A stretch of DNA of 35,741 bases, taken from Bacteroidales bacterium. Lineage in GTDB: Bacteria > Bacteroidota > Bacteroidia > Bacteroidales > UBA7960. The stretch spans positions 1-35,741 of the forward strand of contig SKSE01000001.1 of NCBI GenBank assembly GCA_007118135.1, given 5' to 3'. The translations under genes were made by a program, and so were the position numbers. Under the pieces are notes generated by a model that worked only from the letters and a program-made list of their open reading frames with translations, did no database searches and was not told the DNA's origin. Shown here piece by piece: positions 20,574 to 28,718 of the stretch (position 1 is the first letter of the stretch; every line of letters starts with the position of its first letter).

Positions 20574-22991
20574 TCAGGCTTTTTTTGAAATCAGGCTATT
20601 ACCGTAAAATACTGCAAAAGCCAGCAGGTACAATCCGGTTGCAAGAAACATTACAACCCTGAATCCACCCTCCACGGCAATGAGGGTGGCAAGTGATGTT
20701 GCAATAACTGAAAGACACCCGTTGATTCCCCAGGCCCAGGGAATATGTTGTTCATTGTTCTGATTCAAAATTCTAATGCCTGATGGGAATGGCATTCCCA
20801 TAAAGAAAGAAGGAATCGCCAGCATGAAAAAAGCAATGAATACTTTTATGAAAAGTGGGAAATCAATGGTTAATGTGAGAACGTTGGTGAAAAATAAAGC
20901 ATAAATCAGAAGAAGTATTGCTACTGCAAAACTTGCGACGCCTGAAGCTTTAACGGGATCTTTAAATTTTCCTGAGTAAAGGCTTCCTGCTCCGCTGGCA
21001 ATCATCATGGTGCTTATAACTGCTGAAATGGCATAAACCGGGTGTCCGAAATACAGAATAAATCTTTGAATAAAAATGATTTCAGCAAACATATACCCCA
21101 AGCCCAGTGCTCCGAAGTAAAGCAAGGTAGGTAAAAGATTCCTGCTTCTTTTTCTCAGTTTGAAAAGAGGAAGAATAATAAGAACAAATGCAAGAATTGA
21201 ACTTTGTATAAGTGTAACCCATACAATAAGGTAACCCAGTTCGAGGAAAGGCATGGTTTCGGCACCAAAAGTGTCGCGAAGCTTTTTGAGTGTGCTGAAT
21301 TTCAGAAACCTGCTAAAGTAGGGCTTGTCGTCAGTGGCAGGTGCAATGTGAAAATCATACTCTGCCAGCAGGCTTTGATCTGTTGAAGAAAGAATCGCAT
21401 CAAGGTATCTGTAGAGATTATCATCTTCAATTTGATTGTAAACGCTTCTTTCATCGTCAGAAATACCGGGTAGTAAAACAGGGTCGAAAAGCATTTCCCG
21501 GCAGAAGTTGCGGATATTGGCGATATCGCTGCTTTCCAAAGGATTTTTGCTTAATACAAAACTGATTGTTCCCCAGCTTTTAATGGCAACCAGATGGTTT
21601 TCCGGCGATTCTATCCCATTTGCTCTGAGCGTTTCAACCAGGGTTGCAGCTATTTTCAAAGTGGTTCGGGATGGATAATCAATCCAGGTTGTAACTGAAA
21701 TTACTCCATGATCCGATAGCCGGTTCCACATGAGTTGAAAGGCTTCAATGGTAAGGGAGTAATCTTCATGCAGGGCATTGAGCCCCATTGAGCCGCCAAA
21801 GCTTTCCATCCTCGGGAGTATGATTGCATCGTATTCCGATTGGTTTTGTGAAAGCAAATATTGTCGACTGTCGCTGTAAATAAAGTTGGCTTCCGGTTTC
21901 AGTGCAAAGTATTGGCTTTCTTCAGCAAACCGGTTCTTTAGAAGTTCTTTGATCCCTCTTACTTCGGTTACACCCGTAACATGTTTTGCCCCGCTTTGCA
22001 GGGCATGAGCAACTCCTGTACCAGTGCCTGATTTTAGTACTAGAACCTTGTCCCGCTGCCTCATTACATAGGGCAAGGCCTCGGTGGTAAAATTGTGAAT
22101 ATTTACCGTATCATACAATGGAATCACTCCATAGAACTCAGCATTGATGAATACATTTTTCTTTACCGGTACAGCACCGGTGTAGGTAAAACTCAAAGCC
22201 GGAGCATAACGCAATGCGGAAGATTCTACAACTTCTATCTGGCCATGAACATCAGCCTGCTTATGTATAATCTCTGCATCAGGTAAGTTTAAAGTACGGG
22301 AAAGACCTTTGTATTCAGAAAGTGGAAGCTCGCCTGGTTGGAAAATTGAAAAACCAATGAAACCTATTGACAAAACTATGCCTGCGATTTGTAAAAAGCG
22401 TTTTCTTTTTTCAAATGATAAAACTGCAGCCATAACTGATAATATTGCCACCAGTGGTAATGCCTGTAAAGCAAAAATATGACTTAACAAGATAACAACT
22501 ACGATTCCCCCAATTCCTGATCCCAGAAGATTTGAAAAATAATATGTACCTATTTGCCCTGCATTTTTAATAAATAAAATACCAATGGCAAGAGCTCCAA
22601 CGAAAAATGGTATAAAGTAAATAATGTATCCTAAGGCTAAAACTCCGAATTGGCTGCTTTCAACAAACAAAAGATAAACATCAAACTGGAAAACCGGCAT
22701 TCTGGCAAGATTAAACGATACCACCATAAAGAAACCTGAAACGGCCATAAGTGATGGCACTAACCAGTTGGATGCTTCAAGTAGTTTTTTCCTGAAAAGT
22801 GCTATAAAGGTTCCGCTTGCTCCAAAACCAAGCATTGCAATGGAGATGATCATATAGGCAAAATGATATCCCTGCATTACGGATATCAATTGCATAAGTA
22901 TTAATTGAAAAGCAATAATCGCAGCTGAATGTAATCCCAGTGCGCTGATTCTGGCAGTTTTATGAATTGAAGTTAGCAGTTTGAAGGCCAT
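20574..22991 (-). CDS. Large polytopic membrane protein with central spermidine-synthase-like (Rossmann methyltransferase-fold) domain
   Basis: N-terminal TM block, central domain VLVLKSGTGTGVAHALQSGAKHVTGVTEVRG...NFIYSDSRQYLL...MGLNALHEDYSLTIEAFQLMWNRLSDHGVISVTTW, C-terminal TM block (MAEIIFIQRFILYFGHPVYAISAVISTMMIASGAGS). Confidence 0.8.
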   Translation of the reverse strand: MAFKLLTSIHKTARISALGLHSAAIIAFQLILMQLISVMQGYHFAYMIISIAMLGFGASGTFIALFRKKLLEASNWLVPSLMAVSGFFMVVSFNLARMPVFQFDVYLLFVESSQFGVLALGYIIYFIPFFVGALAIGILFIKNAGQIGTYYFSNLLGSGIGGIVVVILLSHIFALQALPLVAILSVMAAVLSFEKRKRFLQIAGIVLSIGFIGFSIFQPGELPLSEYKGLSRTLNLPDAEIIHKQADVHGQIEVVESSALRYAPALSFTYTGAVPVKKNVFINAEFYGVIPLYDTVNIHNFTTEALPYVMRQRDKVLVLKSGTGTGVAHALQSGAKHVTGVTEVRGIKELLKNRFAEESQYFALKPEANFIYSDSRQYLLSQNQSEYDAIILPRMESFGGSMGLNALHEDYSLTIEAFQLMWNRLSDHGVISVTTWIDYPSRTTLKIAATLVETLRANGIESPENHLVAIKSWGTISFVLSKNPLESSDIANIRNFCREMLFDPVLLPGISDDERSVYNQIEDDNLYRYLDAILSSTDQSLLAEYDFHIAPATDDKPYFSRFLKFSTLKKLRDTFGAETMPFLELGYLIVWVTLIQSSILAFVLIILPLFKLRKRSRNLLPTLLYFGALGLGYMFAEIIFIQRFILYFGHPVYAISAVISTMMIASGAGSLYSGKFKDPVKASGVASFAVAILLLIYALFFTNVLTLTIDFPLFIKVFIAFFMLAIPSFFMGMPFPSGIRILNQNNEQHIPWAWGINGCLSVIATSLATLIAVEGGFRVVMFLATGLYLLAFAVFYGNSLISKKA

Positions 22992-23003
22992 AAAGATTTC
23001 TGG

Positions 23004-23705
23004 TTAATCTCCTGATGTGAAAGGTACAAATCTGACAGGCATAAGGCTTCTGGAAGAAACCCTGTCACCTTTTTTCTCTACCAACATCAATTGCTGAACT
23101 CTGAAAGGAGAACCCACCGGAATGATCATCCTTCCACCATCCTTTAATTGTTCTATAAGCGGGGGGGGGATATATTCTGCGGCAGCAGTAACAACAATGG
23201 CGTCAAACGGGGCAAATTCTTCCCATCCGTAGTAACCGTCTGCAATTTTCACACTAACATTTTCGTAGTTCTTATCAAGGATTGCTTTAGCTGTGAGACC
23301 CAAAGGTTCAACTATCTCGATAGTATAAACATGGTCAACAATTTCGGCCAGAACTGCTGCCTGATAACCAGATCCGGTGCCAATTTCAAGTACGCGATAA
23401 CCCTTTTTAGGTTTTATAATCTCAGTCATATAACCCACAATATAAGGTTGCGAGATGGTTTGCCCGTAACCAATGGGGAGTGGTCGATCTTCATATGCCC
23501 ATCTTTGCTGATTTTCAGGAATATATAAATGACGTGGCACCTGTCGCATTGCTCTTAAAGTTGAGGCATCCCTGATACCACGATTTCTGATTTGAGTTTC
23601 AACCATGCTTTGACGCTGCATCGTATAATCCTGAGCATCAGAGTTTAATGGGTATAAGAATAACAAAAGGAAGATGATTACACTGTTCTGCTTGAAATAC
23701 TTCAT
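23004..23705 (-). CDS. pcm: Protein-L-isoaspartate O-methyltransferase with predicted N-terminal signal peptide
   Basis: ISQPYIVGYMTEIIKPKKGYRVLEIGTGSGYQAAVLAEIVDHVYTIEIVEPL is a strong PCMT signature; N-terminus MKYFKQNSVIIFLLLFLYPLNSDAQ. Confidence 0.93.
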   Translation of the reverse strand: MKYFKQNSVIIFLLLFLYPLNSDAQDYTMQRQSMVETQIRNRGIRDASTLRAMRQVPRHLYIPENQQRWAYEDRPLPIGYGQTISQPYIVGYMTEIIKPKKGYRVLEIGTGSGYQAAVLAEIVDHVYTIEIVEPLGLTAKAILDKNYENVSVKIADGYYGWEEFAPFDAIVVTAAAEYIPPPLIEQLKDGGRMIIPVGSPFRVQQLMLVEKKGDRVSSRSLMPVRFVPFTSGD

Positions 23706-23739
23706 GATATGTTTCTTTTGGATTAATATCTCTCGTAAA

Positions 23740-23747
23740 CAAATATA
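23740..23747 (-). promoter_or_regulatory. Possible -7 element for pcm
   Basis: Minus strand TATATTTG, 35 bp upstream of the ATG; no clear -33. Confidence 0.35.
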
Positions 23748-23880
23748 GTAAATTGGGGTTTAACTGTTAAAATACAAGCACTTTTTAAAAGTTAAAAACA
23801 TTAAAGTGTTTGATTTCTGATGTTTTACTTTGTAAATTTAGAGTCAGTATTTTATGCATCTTCTCACCAAAGTCATTACA

Positions 23881-26235
23881 ATGAAAACCACCTTTTTTTT
23901 TATCATAATAGCTTTTTTCTTTTCGCTCAATTCGCATGCGCAAAGTATTACAACGCTTAAAAATAATACTGAAAGATACCTGGAAAGATTTCCACATCAA
24001 AAAGTTTATCTGCATCTTGATAAAGACGAATACTTTTCCGGCGATATTATTTGGTTCAAAGCTTACATTACTAATGCTCACAATCACATTCCCGATATAC
24101 TGGAATCTACTTTATTTACTGAATTATATAATGCTCAGGGAACCCTTATTGCCAGAAGAATAGTAAGAATAGATAAAGGTTATGGAATGGGTGATTTCTC
24201 ATTGCCCGATTCAATTATTGAGGGTAATTATGTTCTAAAAGCTTACACTCCCTGGATGTTAAACTTTGATGATAGGTTTATATATAGCAAAAATATTTTT
24301 ATTAATAATCCTGAATCAAAAAACTTCATAAGCCGACGTAATTTCAGGGAAAACAGAAGGTTTAACAGAGGATTGGAAAACAAAAGAACAGATTTTGAAT
24401 TTGAAATCTTTCCAGAATCAGGAAATCTGGTTTATGGACTTACAAACAGAATAGCTTATCATGCATTTAATTCTCTTGGTGAAGGTATTCCTGTAAATGT
24501 ACAACTTGTCAATTCATCGGGAGTGCCAGCAGGAACAGTAGGAACTGTAGCAGAGTTGAGAGGAAAGGGATTGTTTGAATTTACTCCCGAAAGGAACGAA
24601 AGGTATTCGTTAGTTGCAGAATTTCCTGATGGACGCAGCAGAAATTATCCTATTAGAAATATAAGAAATCAAGGATATTTGCTGCGGGTAGATGATTTTG
24701 ATGATTTATTTCGTGTAACTGTTCAAAATAATTATACATCAGAAACACAAAAAGCATATCTTGTTTTACATACCAGAGGAGTTATTAAGGAATTGAAAAC
24801 TATAGAAGTTGATCAATACAGTTTTGATGTTAAATCCGATGAACTTCCTAACGGAATTGTAGCAGTTAGTCTTTTTGATTCTGACTTAAATCTGGTTTCG
24901 GAAAGGCTTTTTTTTAATCTTGCTAAATCAGATTCCGATCTTAGTTTATATTTAACCAAAGGGCAAAACAATACCATTGATGTAACTTTTGAATCTCCGC
25001 AACACCCAATTGATACTACAACATTTTCAATTGCAATACTGGGTTCAGGACCAGAGTACAACCTTGAGGTCAGTGAAAATATACTTAGTCATATGTATCT
25101 TACTTCGGATCTTACAGGAATTGTAGAAGACCCGGCATGGTATTTTAAAACTAATGAAAATAATCAACAGGTATTAGATTTGTTAATGCTTACATCAGTT
25201 TGGGAAAGATTTGAGTTCGATGAAATTATGGAAGATAAATCTCCCAGGATAGTTTTTCGGCGACTTGACGGTTTTCCTGTATTTGGAAACATTGAACCTA
25301 CTGAGAGCTCAAAAGAATTAGAGCGATTTAATTTTGAAGTAACTCTTGAATTGGAAGATGAATATATTACCCGCTCCACAAATACAAATAGAGCAGGGGA
25401 TTTTAGATTCGATAGTTTGAAAATTTTTGGTGATTTTAAAGCTGAGATTGCAATATTGGGATTGCAAGGTAGTAAACCAAATTTTATTGAAATTTTTCCT
25501 GATGTAATTAAGGATACTGAACTGGATGTTAATTTGAACTACAGAAGTTTACAGCAGGACAGGGGCAGTAACTGGACAAGAACCCCTTCAATACAGATAA
25601 GACCATCGGACAGAAGGATAGAGATACGTGATGAGCTTCCTCAACATCCTGGACGACCTGATCAGGTTATTTATCTCACAGAACAGGATGAATTAAACCG
25701 GACTTTACGAGATATTCTCAGATCAAGAGTTTCAGGTTTATCCATAGATGGTAATTCGATTCTTATCAGAGGACCAAGCAGCCTGATATTAAGTAATGAG
25801 CCCTTATTGCTTGTAGACGGAATGCAATATAGTAATTTTCAGTTTCTTAACCTGCGAGCTTCCGATATCTCGCATTTGCAAATCTATAAAGGTTCCAGTG
25901 CTACAATTTTCGGAATCAGAGGTGCCAATGGTGCTATTGTGGCGCACACCCGAAGAAGCAGCCTTGCACAGAGATTTATTCTGGAATACGTGATAACTGG
26001 ATATTACGTTTCGCAAAACTTTTCAGAATTAGAAGGGACATTAACTGATAAAATTGCTAAATACAATAATTATCAGCATACGCTATACTGGAATCCTTAC
26101 CTGGAACTAGATGAATTTGGACGTCATTCAATGAGTATTGATGTTCCCGATAATGTTAAACTGGTAAACATAATTCTTGAAGGCATCGATGCGAAGGGTA
26201 GAATCTTTCACCAACATTCTAACCTTGAACTATGA
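23881..26235 (+). CDS. Exported MG2-like / TonB-receptor plug-domain protein without beta-barrel
   Basis: In-frame ATG at 23881 gives signal peptide MKTTFFFIIIAFFFSLNSHAQ; FPHQKVYLHLDKDEYFSGDIIWFKAYI (MG2-like); SNEPLLLVDGMQYSNFQFLNLRASDISHLQIYKGSSATIFGIRGANGAIVAHTRR (plug-like). The ORF-track start at 23854 would disrupt the signal peptide. Confidence 0.8.
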   Translation: MKTTFFFIIIAFFFSLNSHAQSITTLKNNTERYLERFPHQKVYLHLDKDEYFSGDIIWFKAYITNAHNHIPDILESTLFTELYNAQGTLIARRIVRIDKGYGMGDFSLPDSIIEGNYVLKAYTPWMLNFDDRFIYSKNIFINNPESKNFISRRNFRENRRFNRGLENKRTDFEFEIFPESGNLVYGLTNRIAYHAFNSLGEGIPVNVQLVNSSGVPAGTVGTVAELRGKGLFEFTPERNERYSLVAEFPDGRSRNYPIRNIRNQGYLLRVDDFDDLFRVTVQNNYTSETQKAYLVLHTRGVIKELKTIEVDQYSFDVKSDELPNGIVAVSLFDSDLNLVSERLFFNLAKSDSDLSLYLTKGQNNTIDVTFESPQHPIDTTTFSIAILGSGPEYNLEVSENILSHMYLTSDLTGIVEDPAWYFKTNENNQQVLDLLMLTSVWERFEFDEIMEDKSPRIVFRRLDGFPVFGNIEPTESSKELERFNFEVTLELEDEYITRSTNTNRAGDFRFDSLKIFGDFKAEIAILGLQGSKPNFIEIFPDVIKDTELDVNLNYRSLQQDRGSNWTRTPSIQIRPSDRRIEIRDELPQHPGRPDQVIYLTEQDELNRTLRDILRSRVSGLSIDGNSILIRGPSSLILSNEPLLLVDGMQYSNFQFLNLRASDISHLQIYKGSSATIFGIRGANGAIVAHTRRSSLAQRFILEYVITGYYVSQNFSELEGTLTDKIAKYNNYQHTLYWNPYLELDEFGRHSMSIDVPDNVKLVNIILEGIDAKGRIFHQHSNLEL

Positions 26236-26263
26236 TGGTTTAAGAAATGTTTGCGTGGATTAG

Positions 26264-27340
26264 TTAATTCTTCAAATTGAGTGCAAGCAAAAACCGTAAA
26301 GTATTAATGTTATCTGAATAATCATTTGGACCAGGCTTCTGTGATTCTCCGAAGTTTACTTTTTTAACTTCATTCATTTGAAGATTGCCTGAAGATACTA
26401 CACATTGAATATTCTCTCTTTCATTTTTGATAAAATCAATCACTTCATCCATTGAAATGTACATGTGGTAATGTAAAACAGCTAATGGAGATGTCAAAGA
26501 AAAATCTCTTTTTAGCAAAGTAAATCCGCTATCATAATGGCTGGTATTATTTACCAGTAAAATAGCTTTCTGATATTCATAATTATTGTAAAACTTGTGA
26601 TGGTCTTTCAGGTATTCCCATTTGCTAAAACTATTGAGAAGTAATTTTAGGTCATAATCCTTAGGAATCATTACAAGCGAAACGCTTCTGCACCCCATGC
26701 CAAAAAACATAAAAATATCATCGGAGAGTGCTTCCAGTTCAGATGGACTTTCATGGCCTGATAGTATTGCAATACTATTCCTGTTTCTTCTGATTATGTG
26801 AGGATACCTGCCAAAATAATATTCGAAATAACGCGATGTATTATTGCTGCCTGTTGCTATAACAGCATCAAAACCGCTGATTTTGTTATGGGTAAATTCA
26901 ATCATAGATGAAAAACCCGGCTCAATTTCGCACAGCAGAGAAGCAATTTTTATAGGCAGGTCTTTATCCTGACCCGAAAGTTTCCCCAGAAATTGATTGC
27001 CTGTAATAAGGACACACATAAAATCATGGAATCCTACCGCAGGCAGGTTGCCGGCCATTACAACGGCTATTTTCAGAGGAGTTCCTGGTTCAGGAATGGA
27101 GTAATCCTTCAGCCATTCCCGCATCTTTTCTTCTTCCAGCATGACTGAAAGTCCGGTGATGGCATTTTTTACATTTTCCACAGTAAACCAAGGGTTTCTG
27201 TAAGGGCTTTCGCTGATTTCATGAAATAGAGCCTGGCCTGCAGGGCTTAGATAATCAGGACTATCGGCAACAGCAACTTCATTTAGTTGCTTTCCCAGTT
27301 CAATAAAGGCATTCAAACGTTTTTGAAAATCAGGCATCAT
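26264..27340 (-). CDS. LuxC-like acyl-CoA reductase family
   Basis: Overall similarity to Bacteroidota acyl-CoA reductases (PF05893): KIAVVMAGNLPAVGFHDFMCVLITGN, VIATGSNNTSRYFEYYF, RNRNSIAILSGHES, FFGMGCRSVS with candidate catalytic Cys. Confidence 0.8.
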   Translation of the reverse strand: MMPDFQKRLNAFIELGKQLNEVAVADSPDYLSPAGQALFHEISESPYRNPWFTVENVKNAITGLSVMLEEEKMREWLKDYSIPEPGTPLKIAVVMAGNLPAVGFHDFMCVLITGNQFLGKLSGQDKDLPIKIASLLCEIEPGFSSMIEFTHNKISGFDAVIATGSNNTSRYFEYYFGRYPHIIRRNRNSIAILSGHESPSELEALSDDIFMFFGMGCRSVSLVMIPKDYDLKLLLNSFSKWEYLKDHHKFYNNYEYQKAILLVNNTSHYDSGFTLLKRDFSLTSPLAVLHYHMYISMDEVIDFIKNERENIQCVVSSGNLQMNEVKKVNFGESQKPGPNDYSDNINTLRFLLALNLKN

Positions 27341-27469
27341 ATGTGATTGTGAATGATTCTACCAATGATTTAGATAATTATCTTTGCAATATCTTGATGC
27401 AAAGTTAAGTTTTACATTCAAACCGGAAGGTGCCGGAGTGATTTAAGTAACCCGTATAATCGATTTTTT

Positions 27470-28366
27470 ATGTCTCGCTTTCTGTTGATAATTTATGGAT
27501 TTCTATTGATTTTCCTGTCATTTAATGCAATCTCACAAACAGATTTCAGGGCACATGAAGACAGTCTGAGGAGGCTTTCTTTGAAATTGCCTGTTCTTGA
27601 TGATGATGAACAACGAAGGGAAACTAACCGGCAGTTCAGGGAGTATTTTGAACAGGTGCTGGCAATGGACGGTTCTTTCATGTATAATTTCGATTCACTT
27701 ACCACCATTTCCATGCTCAGATCGCCTGATGCGCGCTTCAGGATCATCAGCTGGTATGTGCCCTTGCGCGGCGATAATTTTGAGTATTTCGGGTTTTTTC
27801 AAACTGCCGGAAATATAAACGGTGGGGGTAAATTAATTCCATTGGCTGATAAGGGAATCCGGGAAGATGAGCCTCGTTTTGAATCGCTGGATCATGAGCA
27901 GTGGTATGGGGCATATTATTCCGATATGATACATCACCGGCATAATCAAAAGGATTTGTATACTTTACTGGCGTGGAGAGGCGATAATCCTTTAACCCGA
28001 AAACGTATCATTGAACCCCTGACCCTCAGTGATGACGGAATGCCTGTATTCGGGAAACAGGTTTTTCAGTATGGCGAAAATCAGAACTACCGCGTCATTT
28101 TTGAATATTCAGCAAAAGTATCCATGATTATTCGTTTTGATGACTTTATTTTTGATGGAAGTCGCAATCCGGAAAGAATTATTGTTTTCGACCGAATAGC
28201 TCCGACACATAGTTTTTTAAGCGGGCATTACCAGTTTTATGTTCCCGAAATGAATATTTTCGATGCCTTCAGATTTGTAAATGGCAACTGGGTTTTTACA
28301 GCCGATATTGACATCAGAAACCCTCGAAGAAGACCACCACCCCGACCTGTTCCTCCAAATCAGTAA
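27470..28366 (+). CDS. Conserved-looking exported hypothetical protein
   Basis: 298-aa ORF with signal peptide MSRFLLIIYGFLLIFLSFNAISQ; no recognised domain; TATCTTTG -7-like element at 27379-27386. Confidence 0.75.
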   Translation: MSRFLLIIYGFLLIFLSFNAISQTDFRAHEDSLRRLSLKLPVLDDDEQRRETNRQFREYFEQVLAMDGSFMYNFDSLTTISMLRSPDARFRIISWYVPLRGDNFEYFGFFQTAGNINGGGKLIPLADKGIREDEPRFESLDHEQWYGAYYSDMIHHRHNQKDLYTLLAWRGDNPLTRKRIIEPLTLSDDGMPVFGKQVFQYGENQNYRVIFEYSAKVSMIIRFDDFIFDGSRNPERIIVFDRIAPTHSFLSGHYQFYVPEMNIFDAFRFVNGNWVFTADIDIRNPRRRPPPRPVPPNQ

Positions 28367-28485
28367 AGAAACAACAGGTTTTGTTGCATTTCTTCAAGAT
28401 TGACTCCTGTAAAACATTTTATTTGACAGGTAAATTGCACAATTTAAGGGCAAGAAAAATATTTACCATGTTTTTCTTTTTACAT

Positions 28486-28512
28486 TCTGGTAAATTTCCC
28501 AAATTTGCCAGA
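28486..28512. other. Strong hairpin in the intergenic region upstream of serC
   Basis: TCTGGTAAATTT-CCC-AAATTTGCCAGA, 12-bp stem with one G-U; no following U-run. Confidence 0.7.
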
Positions 28513-28615
28513 GATTTAAAATACCAGAAACTTTTTCATTCATGTTGGCACCATATTTTCAATAATTAGAATAATTTTGTTTTCGCAAATTCTATTAGAA
28601 TTTACAGTATGAATG

Positions 28616-28647
28616 TTTCTGAAATAAACCACTATTTTATAGTTTTG
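28616..28647 (+). promoter_or_regulatory. Candidate promoter for serC operon
   Basis: TTTC (28616-28619), 20-bp spacer, TAGTTTTG (28640-28647). Confidence 0.4.
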
Positions 28648-28718
28648 GATTTGATTTGATAACAGGAAATATTTATTTCGAATGCTTATAATATATTAAC
28701 CACTAAAAAAATTAACAC

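Noticed and set aside
28381-28569. 62-aa ORF in the serC upstream region as a possible leader peptide
   Set aside because: No enrichment for serine codons as in a classical attenuator, and no good start-site signal; more likely chance.
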